Below, in pieces: positions 1 to 7,557 of a stretch of DNA of 16,864 bases. Source of the DNA: JBCBEX01 sp038528235 (GTDB lineage: Bacteria; Bacteroidota; Rhodothermia; Rhodothermales; Rubricoccaceae); contig JBCBEX010000089.1 of the NCBI GenBank assembly GCA_038528235.1, positions 1-16,864 of the forward strand. Reading direction: 5' to 3'. The notes beneath the pieces were generated by a model. That model did no database searches and was not told where the DNA came from. It was given only the letters and a program-made list of their open reading frames with translations. Position numbers and translations under genes: made by a program. The first letter of the stretch is position 1; the number at the start of each line of letters is the position of its first letter.

Positions 1-2
1 CC

Positions 3-3000
3 CTGATCGCGGTGGCCGTCGAAGCCGACCCGTCCACCGATCCGGGTACCGTCGCGTTCTACGACGCCCTCGGTCGCTTCGTCAACCAGGTTGAGGTAGG
101 TGCGCTGCCCGACGGCCTCGCGTTCGCACCGGACGGCCAAGCCCTCGTCGTCGCCAACGAAGGCGAGGAGGACGGCGGCGTCGATCCCCGAGGCTCGATC
201 AGCATCATCACGGGGATGCAGCAAGGCACGGGCCTGAGCGGCATCGTCTTCGACGTGACGACGCTCGACTTCGTCGATTTCAACGAGGGCGGTCCGCGCA
301 ACAGCGAACTCGCCGACGACTTCTACCTCGTGACGCCGGATGTCTCGGTCGCGCAGGATATCGAGCCGGAGTTCGTGACCATCGCGCCGAATAGCCAAGA
401 AGCCTACGTCTCGCTTCAGGAGAACAACGCCATCGCGGTGGTGGACCTCCAGACACAGACCATCGCGTCGGTCTTCACGCTGGGCTTGCAGGACTTCCGG
501 ACGGGTCCGGGCCTCGACGCCTCGAACCGCGACGACGCGATCAACATCCAGAACTGGCCTTTGCTCGCGCTGCGCCACCCCGACGGCATGGCGATGCTGA
601 ATGCGTTCGGTCAAGACTACATCCTCACCGCCAACGAAGGCGACGGACGTGGCTTCGACGAGCTGCGCGGCGCCGACCTGCCGCTGGACCCGGACTCGGA
701 CTTTTTCAACGGGTTCGACACCGCCACGCTGCAGGACGACGCCAACCTCGGCCGCATCGAGGTCTCCGAGGCCTTCAGCGACACCGACGGTGACGGCGAC
801 TTCGACCGACTGGTTGCCTTCGGCACCCGCTCCTTCTCAGCGTTCACGCCCGACGGCGACCTCGTCTACGACTCGGGCGACGATATCGAGCGCGCCATCG
901 CTTCTCTGATTGATGAAGGCGAACTGCCGATGGAGGCGTTCAACGCCAACAACGACGACAACGACTCCTTCGACAACCGCTCCGACGATGGCGGCCCCGA
1001 GCCGGAAGGCATTGTCACGGGCCGCGTGGACCGCACCAACTACATCTTTGTCGGGCTGGAGCGGGTGAGCGCCGTCGCCGTGTTCCGCGTGCAGGCGGAT
1101 CGCACCAATCCGGTTGTCTTCGAGACGCTGCTCATCAACCGCAACTTCGACGCCGAGGCAGAGGCACCAGGGCAGGACCTCGGCCCGGAAGGCTTGGTCT
1201 TCATTCCGGCTGGCGACAGCCCCGTCGGACAGGCTCTGCTCGTCGTCTCGAACGAAGTCAGCGGCTCCATCGCGATCTGGGCGCTCGGCGAAGGTGTGCC
1301 GGCGTTCACGCTGCAACTGCTCCACGCAAGCGACCTCGAAGGCAACGTCAACACCATCGAGGACGCCCCACGCTTCTCGGCAGTCGTGAATGCGCTGCGG
1401 CCAGAGTTCGAGAACTCGCTGCTGATCTCATCGGGCGACAACTACATCCCCGGTCCGTTCTTCGCGGCGGGCTCGGACCGCACGGTCGGCGCCGTCGTTG
1501 GCGAGGAAGGACGCGGTTTCGCCGACATCGCGCTGATGAACGCCATCGGCTTCGACGCCTCGGCCATTGGCAACCACGAGTTCGACGAAGGAACGGACCG
1601 CTTCGAGGACATCATCGAGCCCGACTCGGACGGCTACGACGGAACCCTCTTCCCCTACCTGAGCGCCAACCTCGATGTCTCTCCCAACGGGGACCTCGCA
1701 GACCTAGCCGTACCCGGTGCTGAGCCTGCACAGCCCAACAGCATCGCGCCCAGCGTCATCCTCGACGTGAACGGCACCCAGGTCGGGGTGGTCGGTGCCA
1801 CGACGCCGCTCCTACCGATCATCACGTCGCCGGAGAATGTTGTCGTGAAGCCCGAGGACCCGAACGATTTCGACGCGCTCGCGGCGATCGTCCAGGCCGA
1901 GGTCGATGCGCTCACCGCGGCGGGGGTCGACAAGATCATCGTCGTCTCGCACCTGCAGGAGTTCAACATCGACCAGGAACTCGTCTCGCGTCTCTCCGAC
2001 GTGGACATTGCCATTGCGGGCGGCTCCGACCGGCTCCTGGCCGATGAGACGGACATCCTGCGCGCAGGCGACGTGGCAGCTGGGCCGTATCCCACGCTCT
2101 TCCACGATGCGGAGGGTAAGGACGTGCCGGTGGTCTCAACCGACGGGCAGTACACCTACGTCGGCCGCCTCGTGATCGCGTTCGATGCCTTCGGCAACGT
2201 ACTCCCGGGCAGCGTCGACGCGGGCGTGAGTGGCGCTTTTGCCACCGACGACGACGGCGTAGCGCGCCTCGGCGACCCCGCACCGGATGCCCAGGTGGTC
2301 GCGATCGTCGACGCCGTAGACACGGTGCTCGACGCCAAGCTCTCTAACATCTTCGGCTCCACAGAGGTGTTCCTGGATGGCCTGCGCGGCGAGGTACGCA
2401 CCGAGGAGACCAACTTCGGCAACCTCACGGCCGACGCCAACCTCGACTTCGCTCGCACCGTTGACCCAGGCGTCCAGGTGTCGTTTAAGAACGGCGGCGG
2501 CATCCGCGCTCCTATTGGGGAGATTGACTCGGAGACAGGTGAGCGCCTCCCGCCGCAAGAAATCCCCGGCCTTCGCGCGGAAGGCGAAATCGCGCAGCTC
2601 GACATCGAGGCCGCGCTCTCGTTCAACAACGGACTCTCGATTCTCGAATTGACGGCCGAGCAGTTCGTCAGCGCACTCGAAAATGGCGTCAGCCTCGTCG
2701 AGTTCGTTGGCGGACGCTTCCCGCAGGTCGCGGGCGTGCAGTTCAGCTTCGACCCCGCTGCTGCAGCTGAGAGCCGGGTTCGGACGGTCGCGCTCGTCGA
2801 CGACGACGGGGCCGTGATCGACGTGATCGCACAGGACGGCGTGATCCAGGGTGACCCCAACCGTGTGGTCAAGATCGTCACGCTCGACTTCCTAGCCGGC
2901 GGCGGTGATGGCTACGAAGAGTTTGCCAACCCGCTCAGCCGCGTCGATCTCGAAGACGAGACAGACTTCGGCGGGCTTGCGGGCTTTGCACCGACTGGGA

Positions 3001-3458
3001 CGGAGCAGGACGCCCTCGCGGAGTTCCTCGTGGCCAACTTCTCAGAGACGCCGTTTGCCGTGGCCGACACGCCGGTCGCTGAGGACACGCGCATCCAGAA
3101 CCTCGGCGAGCGGGACGAGGATATCCTCACGGGCGATGGCGTCCAGGGTAGCCTCGCGTCGTCCGCGGTGGAACTGCCAGACGCCTTTGCGCTGGTGGGG
3201 GCCTACCCGAACCCGTTCTCGTCGGGAACGCAGATCGCGTTCGACCTGCCCGAGCGTGCCGACGTGTCCGTGCGCGTCTTTGACATGCTCGGGCGCGAAG
3301 TCCTCGCTGTCGAGCGTCACGACCTCGCCCCGGGCTTCGGTCAGACGTTGCGCGTCGACGGGCGGGCTCTGGCGTCTGGCTTGTATGTCTTCCAGGTCCG
3401 CGCCGATTTAGAGTCGGACTCGGCGTTGGCTTCGGGCCGGATCGTCCTCGTGAAGTGA
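3..3458 (+). CDS. Secreted choice-of-anchor-I / 5'-nucleotidase-like protein with T9SS sorting domain (5' partial)
   Basis: The gene is open to the left edge. The first GTG (position 12) is inside the frame and is probably not the true start. Residue numbers count from that GTG (1148 residues visible). Residues 1-432 resemble the propeller-like choice-of-anchor I domain, with phrases such as LPDGLAFAPDG and an acidic DTDGDGDFD stretch. Residues 434-760 look like a calcineurin-type metallophosphoesterase: HASDLEGN (438-445), GDN (475-477), GNHEFD (520-525) and VSH (645-647). Residues about 775-1000 match the 5'-nucleotidase C-terminal domain: NFGNLTADAN from 801 and NGGGIR at 827-832, the usual substrate-binding part. 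Residues 1056-1148 are a T9SS type A sorting domain: YPNPF at 1065-1069, LGREV, LASGLYVFQV. The protein is thus expected outside the cell or on its surface, possibly releasing phosphate from nucleotides. Metal-ligand positions are altered: D-x-E replaces D-x-H, and GGSD replaces the usual GHSH. Substrate and activity are therefore uncertain. Confidence 0.9.
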   Translation: MIAVAVEADPSTDPGTVAFYDALGRFVNQVEVGALPDGLAFAPDGQALVVANEGEEDGGVDPRGSISIITGMQQGTGLSGIVFDVTTLDFVDFNEGGPRNSELADDFYLVTPDVSVAQDIEPEFVTIAPNSQEAYVSLQENNAIAVVDLQTQTIASVFTLGLQDFRTGPGLDASNRDDAINIQNWPLLALRHPDGMAMLNAFGQDYILTANEGDGRGFDELRGADLPLDPDSDFFNGFDTATLQDDANLGRIEVSEAFSDTDGDGDFDRLVAFGTRSFSAFTPDGDLVYDSGDDIERAIASLIDEGELPMEAFNANNDDNDSFDNRSDDGGPEPEGIVTGRVDRTNYIFVGLERVSAVAVFRVQADRTNPVVFETLLINRNFDAEAEAPGQDLGPEGLVFIPAGDSPVGQALLVVSNEVSGSIAIWALGEGVPAFTLQLLHASDLEGNVNTIEDAPRFSAVVNALRPEFENSLLISSGDNYIPGPFFAAGSDRTVGAVVGEEGRGFADIALMNAIGFDASAIGNHEFDEGTDRFEDIIEPDSDGYDGTLFPYLSANLDVSPNGDLADLAVPGAEPAQPNSIAPSVILDVNGTQVGVVGATTPLLPIITSPENVVVKPEDPNDFDALAAIVQAEVDALTAAGVDKIIVVSHLQEFNIDQELVSRLSDVDIAIAGGSDRLLADETDILRAGDVAAGPYPTLFHDAEGKDVPVVSTDGQYTYVGRLVIAFDAFGNVLPGSVDAGVSGAFATDDDGVARLGDPAPDAQVVAIVDAVDTVLDAKLSNIFGSTEVFLDGLRGEVRTEETNFGNLTADANLDFARTVDPGVQVSFKNGGGIRAPIGEIDSETGERLPPQEIPGLRAEGEIAQLDIEAALSFNNGLSILELTAEQFVSALENGVSLVEFVGGRFPQVAGVQFSFDPAAAAESRVRTVALVDDDGAVIDVIAQDGVIQGDPNRVVKIVTLDFLAGGGDGYEEFANPLSRVDLEDETDFGGLAGFAPTGTEQDALAEFLVANFSETPFAVADTPVAEDTRIQNLGERDEDILTGDGVQGSLASSAVELPDAFALVGAYPNPFSSGTQIAFDLPERADVSVRVFDMLGREVLAVERHDLAPGFGQTLRVDGRALASGLYVFQVRADLESDSALASGRIVLVK

Positions 3459-3494
3459 CCGGGCCTGTCGTGGCCCTTTAGCCGCCTTCGCAAT

Positions 3495-3529
3495 AACGCC
3501 CTGCTTTCCTTCGTGGAGGGCAGGGCGTT
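3495..3529. terminator. Bidirectional hairpin terminator between convergent genes
   Basis: The arms AACGCCCTGC (3495-3504) and GCAGGGCGTT (3520-3529) are exact reverse complements. Pairing continues inward through TTTCC/GGAGG (with two G-T wobbles) to a 5-nt TTCGT loop, giving about 15 paired positions. It lies 36 nt after the stop of the plus-strand secreted protein and 44 nt after the stop of the minus-strand RmlC-like gene, so it can serve both. Neither side has a clean T run; the minus strand continues ATTGCG. Confidence 0.75.
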
Positions 3530-3573
3530 CATGTTGGGTGCAAGCGGCAAGCAGGACCACTTCGACGTAGTAA

Positions 3574-4209
3574 TCAGGTCGGTACCCCAATAGGCTCTGT
3601 TTGGCCTGCTCCTGCCCCACTTTCTACCACACGATGAATCGCAGGGATGAGCATCGACCGGGAGCGACGCAGCGGCGCAGCGGGGACGAAGTCGGGGTAG
3701 CTCGCGTCTCGCTCCTTGATAACCCGGACGGGCTGTGGCCAGTGGATGTTGAACGCAGGGTCGTCCCAGCGCACACCGCGAGCTGCCTCAGGCTCGTGGA
3801 ACGTGTTCATCTGGTAATACACCTCGCTGCGATCCTTCAGCGTGAGGAAGCCGTGGGCGATGCCTTCAGGAACGTAGAGCGCGTGCCCGTTGTCTGCGGA
3901 GAGGACCGCTCCGAAGTGTTGGCCGTAGGTATCCGAGTCGGGGCGCAAGTCGATGATGACATCGTAGACGGCTCCGCGCGTGCAGCGCACGAGCTTAGCC
4001 TCGCCATGCGGGGCCGCCTGGTAGTGCATCCCGCGTAGAGTCCCTGCGGCATCGTTGAACGACACACTGCACTGGGCCACGATAGGCTCCAACCCATGCG
4101 CCTCAAACTCGCGGCGGCAGAAGGTGCGGGCGAAGTGCCCACGCTCATCGGCGTGCCGCTCAGGGCGCAGGAGAAACGCGCCGGCGAGGGTCGTCTCGTC
4201 GAAAATCAT
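3574..4209 (-). CDS. rfbC: dTDP-4-dehydrorhamnose 3,5-epimerase-like protein (RmlC/RfbC family)
   Basis: This is a cupin-fold NDP-4-keto-6-deoxyhexose epimerase of 211 residues from ATG at 4209. The longer upstream frame is not conserved-looking. Family landmarks in order are DERGHF (21-26), TLRGMHYQ with the base His62, KLVRC with Lys72, VYDVIIDLR with Asp83, the PEGIAHGF block (114-121), Tyr132, and WDDPAFNIHWP (148-158). Numbering coincides with E. coli RfbC, where His62 and Tyr132 are catalytic. Position 138, Tyr in E. coli RfbC (YYHP), is His here (TFHEP), which may alter whether C3, C5 or both are epimerised. After the usual end of the core (about residue 176) there is a roughly 35-residue Arg/Ser/Gly-rich tail unlike the family. 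It is the last gene of the glycan cluster, 77 nt after the C-methyltransferase, which suggests work on a C-methylated deoxysugar rather than, or as well as, rhamnose. The family is certain. The exact substrate is not, so the symbol denotes the family. Confidence 0.88.
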   Translation of the reverse strand: MIFDETTLAGAFLLRPERHADERGHFARTFCRREFEAHGLEPIVAQCSVSFNDAAGTLRGMHYQAAPHGEAKLVRCTRGAVYDVIIDLRPDSDTYGQHFGAVLSADNGHALYVPEGIAHGFLTLKDRSEVYYQMNTFHEPEAARGVRWDDPAFNIHWPQPVRVIKERDASYPDFVPAAPLRRSRSMLIPAIHRVVESGAGAGQTEPIGVPT

Positions 4210-4286
4210 GGAAGGGCGATGTTTGGTGGTGGAGCATAGCCGTGTCAACCTACACGCCAGCGCCTCACCCTGGTCCTTCGACGCCC

Positions 4287-5579
4287 CTATTCGACCACCT
4301 CGGTTTCCGGGATCGGCACAACGAACCGCCCTCCCCAATGACGGATATCGCTCATCTGTCGCATAATCTCGCGTTTGAGATTCCATGGCAAGATGAGGAC
4401 ATAGTCGGGCTTCGTCTCACGAATACGGTTCGGCGCAAACACAGGGATGCGGCTTCCGGGCAGATACGTGCCTTGCTTGTGGGGATTGCGATCCACGGTG
4501 TACGCGACGAGATCGGGTCCGATGCCGCTGTAGTTGAGCAGCGTGTTGCCTTTCCCCGGCGCGCCATACCCGACGACCGTTTTCCCAGCTTCGTTGGCCT
4601 CCACGAGGAAGCGGAGGAGGCTGCGCTTCGTCGCCTTGACGCGTTCTGCAAAGGCCGCGTAGGCACCCGTGCTCGACGTATCGTCCAACCCATAGGCACG
4701 CTCTCGTGCTTTCAGGTCGTGAATGCGAGCCGTGACGGGCAGCGCCGCGTGCTCTCGGTGCCGGGCGAAGATGCGCAGGCTTCCTCCGTGAGAGGGCAGT
4801 TCCTCTACATCGAAGAGCACCAGTCCAAAGTGCGCGAACACGCGCTCGACTGCCAGCAGCGAAAAGTAGCTGTAGTGCTCGTGGTAGATGGTGTCGAATT
4901 GGTTCTCACCGATGAGCCGCAGCAGGTGGGGAAACTCGATGGTGGCCACGCCCTCGGGCTTCAGGATCCGCCGAATGCCCTCCACGAAGCTGTTGAGGTA
5001 CGGCGTGTGAGCCAGCACGTTGTTCGCAGCCAGGAGGTCGCACTGGAGGCCTTCCGAGGCCAACGCCGCCGCCGTGTCACGGCCGAAGAACAGCTCGCGC
5101 GTATCGACCCCCTTCTCCCGAGCCGCGGCCGCCACGCTCGCCGACGGCTCAATGCCCAGTGCCGGAATGCCACGCTTTACGACATACTGCAGCAGGTATC
5201 CGTCGTTGGACGCGATCTCCATGACAAGGCTGTCCGCATCCAGGTCGAACCGCTCGACCATGTCGCTGACATAGCGCTCGGCATGCGCCAGCCAGGACGT
5301 TGAGTAGGACGAGAAATAGGCGTACTGTTCCGAGAAAATGGCCTCCGGTGGTACGTCCGTGTCGAGCTGCACAAGTAGGCATGCGTCGCACACCATCGCG
5401 CGCAGGGGGTACATCGTCTCGGGCGCCGTGAGGTCTTCCTCACGCACAACGTTCTGACACGGTGGATGTACCCCGAGGTCGACCACGGGTGTGCGGAGTG
5501 GCGCCTCGCAATGGCGACACCTCAGCGTCACGGGTCGCAGGCCTTGCGTCGCGGGTTCGACTTCGGGAACAGCAATCAT
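4287..5579 (-). CDS. NDP-sugar C-methyltransferase, zinc-finger class I SAM methyltransferase (TylC3/TcaB9-like)
   Basis: The protein has 430 residues with the three-part layout of sugar C-methyltransferases. The N-terminal Zn-binding domain has CRHC (Cys21, Cys24) and CDAC (Cys64, Cys67). A Rossmann SAM domain carries EIASNDGYLLQY (121-132), a motif I variant typical of this family. The C-terminal half carries GYGAPGKGNTLLNY (337-350) and VDRNPHKQG (362-370). The YHEHYSYF segment (232-239) corresponds to the Glu-His pair, including the general base, known in the TcaB9 family. These enzymes add a methyl group to C3 of an NDP-4-keto-6-deoxysugar, giving branched sugars such as mycarose precursors. 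Its place next to an RmlC-like epimerase and near an SDR reductase fits that route in the cytoplasm. Start at ATG 5579, 42 nt after the acyltransferase stop. The long open frame on the opposite strand is a shadow. Function class is well supported; the exact sugar is unknown. Confidence 0.92.
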   Translation of the reverse strand: MIAVPEVEPATQGLRPVTLRCRHCEAPLRTPVVDLGVHPPCQNVVREEDLTAPETMYPLRAMVCDACLLVQLDTDVPPEAIFSEQYAYFSSYSTSWLAHAERYVSDMVERFDLDADSLVMEIASNDGYLLQYVVKRGIPALGIEPSASVAAAAREKGVDTRELFFGRDTAAALASEGLQCDLLAANNVLAHTPYLNSFVEGIRRILKPEGVATIEFPHLLRLIGENQFDTIYHEHYSYFSLLAVERVFAHFGLVLFDVEELPSHGGSLRIFARHREHAALPVTARIHDLKARERAYGLDDTSSTGAYAAFAERVKATKRSLLRFLVEANEAGKTVVGYGAPGKGNTLLNYSGIGPDLVAYTVDRNPHKQGTYLPGSRIPVFAPNRIRETKPDYVLILPWNLKREIMRQMSDIRHWGGRFVVPIPETEVVE

Positions 5580-5621
5580 CGTCGGTTGGGAATGCGAGAC
5601 TGTGGAATCGGAAAAGAAGGC

Positions 5622-6527
5622 TCAGGCGGAGCCAGCGACTGCCTGTGTGCGCGGTTCGCCATGCGTCGCCCGGTATTCGAGTAGCTCGTCCATGAACACG
5701 CGCCAATGGCTCCACGCCCACGGGCGTGCGCGCAAGCGGCGTTCTACGTAGCGGCGCACGTCTTCGTCGTCGTCGAACGAGAGCGGTCCGTCCTGATGCA
5801 GCCGCCACCGTCCTCGTTCGTAACGCACCTCGGTGAAGAATATGGGCGAGCCTGTGCGAGCAGCTAGCACATGTGCGCCGACGGGCCAATTGACGGGGAC
5901 GCCGAACAGCGAAGCGGTTGGCGCGCGGTCTTCGTCGGGCAGCCACACTGCGTCTTGACACAGGAAAACGGGCCGCCCCAGGGACAAGGTCGGGGCGAGC
6001 TTGCGGAAGGCTCCGCCCGGAGCTACGTGGTGGCGACGCAGAATCTGATGGTGCACGTCGTGGGTCCAGTAGGGCCACTTGAGCGTGGGCGGGACGCCGC
6101 CCGGCCCCCCCGCATGCTCAAGCGGGTCGGCGATGTAGACGATGTTGCCTTCGCGCTGCTTTACCCAGACCCCGAGGTAGCGCATTCCCGCATGGAGCGT
6201 CGTGAGCATGATGCCCGGCTTGGCTGTTTTCTCCCCCTCTACAGGTCTTGCTTCACGTTTGGGATCGAGGAAGAAGTAGGTGGCCCGCCATCGTTCGCGC
6301 AGTTCGAGGTAGGTGAACCTCAGGAGAACCGCAAACGAGGGTGCTTCACCGAGGAGTTCGAGGTAGGCCCGTGTTCGCTTCAAGGCAAGGACCGCTGAGG
6401 CCAAGGCGATGGGTGCAAGGCCGACCCCTCCGAGTCCATCGAGCAGGCGCAACGGGAGCACCCGGGCGCACGGGCGCGCAACGTAGTACAATGCCAGGTT
6501 GATGACAGCGCGGGCAGGCGAAGCCAT
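5622..6527 (-). CDS. LpxL/HtrB-like lysophospholipid acyltransferase (LPLAT) family protein
   Basis: The protein has 301 residues and resembles lipid A late acyltransferases. It has an N-terminal helix LPLRLLDGLG (24-33) followed by a hydrophobic stretch (33-49) that could anchor it in the inner membrane. It has TLHAGMRYLG (110-119) at the place of the acyltransferase H-x4-D/E motif, a long LFGVPVNWPVGAHVLAARTGSPIFF segment (207-231) like the family's 'FfG..a..p.G.a.lA..tgapv', and a terminal arginine/tryptophan-rich block (PWAWSHWRVF, 269-278) like the 'P.qyLW.hrR' end of HtrB. The acidic partner of His112 is missing: residue 117 is Tyr. It sits 21 nt after a GT2 gene and 42 nt before the C-methyltransferase, so it probably acylates a glycolipid or carrier made by this cluster instead of being the housekeeping lipid A enzyme. 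It could also be a catalytically altered relative. Start ATG 6527; no clear ribosome-binding site. Confidence 0.75.
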   Translation of the reverse strand: MASPARAVINLALYYVARPCARVLPLRLLDGLGGVGLAPIALASAVLALKRTRAYLELLGEAPSFAVLLRFTYLELRERWRATYFFLDPKREARPVEGEKTAKPGIMLTTLHAGMRYLGVWVKQREGNIVYIADPLEHAGGPGGVPPTLKWPYWTHDVHHQILRRHHVAPGGAFRKLAPTLSLGRPVFLCQDAVWLPDEDRAPTASLFGVPVNWPVGAHVLAARTGSPIFFTEVRYERGRWRLHQDGPLSFDDDEDVRRYVERRLRARPWAWSHWRVFMDELLEYRATHGEPRTQAVAGSA

Positions 6528-6548
6528 GGCGAAAAGGCGTGAGGTCGA

Positions 6549-7526
6549 TTACTTCGATGCTGGGACGTGCTCCTCATTCGGCGCAACCGTCGAGAAGTTG
6601 ATCCCGAAGTAGTTGTTAGGCCCGGGGAGAAGAAGCCGACGGATTTGCTGCGGCCGTACTGCAAAACGCATCCAGGCTGCCGCGGCGCGGCGCTTCTGCA
6701 GAGCCGTGAGCGGGGCACTGTGCAGGGCTCGCAGGAAGTTGAACGCTCTGCGATACGAGGCGCTCTCCGCCCCTGCCCCCTCCCCGCCCTCGTACGCCAT
6801 GTATTCCTCGCGGGTCATGTGGTGTGTGCTGCCGCCGTGCATCCGCATCGCGAAATGCGGAGCGTCCACCCGCACGAATGGGCCGCGCAAGGCCAGTTCG
6901 GCCATGAGCACATCTTCCACGCCGTGGAGCTGATAGCCCCGGGTTGCAGCGAGGGCGCGCGTCCGAATCAGCCCATGCGTGACGTACACGGCAGGGCCGC
7001 TGCCGAGGCTGGCAGCGTAGCGCGCAACCGGATCCAGGTCACCCAAGGCATCGGTGTCAGAACGGCGATAGGGCCAGAACCCGCCACCAGGCAACAGAAA
7101 GCCTCCCTGCTGCACGTCGTAGGGTAGGTCGCAGCCCCGTTCGTCTATGAGGCGGACGGCTGAGTGCACGAGCACGGCCTCTGGCGCCGTCTCCATCGCA
7201 GACAACGCAGCGGCCAGGTAGTCCGGATGCACGAGGTCATCGTAGGCTGCCCAGCGGAAGAACGGGGCCTGGAAGCGTCGACAGGCGTCGAACGCGTGGT
7301 TGTGGTTCTCGGACGCGCCGAGATTCCGGTCATTGCGCACGTAGTGCACGCGGCTGTCACGGCTCATCACGGACAGCACAAGGTCCTTCGTCCCGTCGGT
7401 CGATGCGTTGTCTACCACGACGAGCACGAAGTCCTCCATCGTCTGCGCAAGCAGGCTGCGCAGCGTCTCTTCGAGGAAGCGCTCGCCGTTGTACACAGGC
7501 AAGCCGATGGCGACGGTTGGAGCCAT
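6549..7526 (-). CDS. Family 2 glycosyltransferase
   Basis: The protein has 325 residues from ATG at 7526, chosen because MAPTVAIGLPVYNGERFLEE is the standard GT2 beginning and the longer frame would overlap the preceding gene. The GT-A fold marks are VDNASTDGT (38-46, nucleotide binding), RNDRNLGASEN (64-74), WAAYDDLVHPDYL (92-104), whose Asp pair is the usual DxD-like metal site, and GVEDVLMAELALRG (202-215), where the acceptor-side catalytic Asp/Glu is expected. No membrane segments are evident, so it is probably a cytoplasmic or peripheral enzyme adding one sugar to a growing glycan. The C-terminus has PGPNNYFGIN (301-310), a motif shared with the other GT2 of this cluster (8643-9647); the two look like paralogues. 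It lies between an SDR gene (31 nt before) and the acyltransferase (21 nt after). Donor and acceptor cannot be read from sequence. Confidence 0.9.
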   Translation of the reverse strand: MAPTVAIGLPVYNGERFLEETLRSLLAQTMEDFVLVVVDNASTDGTKDLVLSVMSRDSRVHYVRNDRNLGASENHNHAFDACRRFQAPFFRWAAYDDLVHPDYLAAALSAMETAPEAVLVHSAVRLIDERGCDLPYDVQQGGFLLPGGGFWPYRRSDTDALGDLDPVARYAASLGSGPAVYVTHGLIRTRALAATRGYQLHGVEDVLMAELALRGPFVRVDAPHFAMRMHGGSTHHMTREEYMAYEGGEGAGAESASYRRAFNFLRALHSAPLTALQKRRAAAAWMRFAVRPQQIRRLLLPGPNNYFGINFSTVAPNEEHVPASK

Positions 7527-7557
7527 GGAGGGGGAAGGTCGAACGCGTCCAGCGGAT

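Noticed and set aside
12..14. GTG at 12 as the start of the secreted protein
   Set aside because: The frame is open to position 3, there is no signal peptide, and the propeller-like domain is already under way.
4242..5303. Long plus-strand open frame (353 residues) opposite the C-methyltransferase
   Set aside because: It is antisense to a gene with clear domain motifs, has no recognisable domain, and is Arg/Val/Gln-rich as expected for the shadow frame of GC-rich coding DNA.
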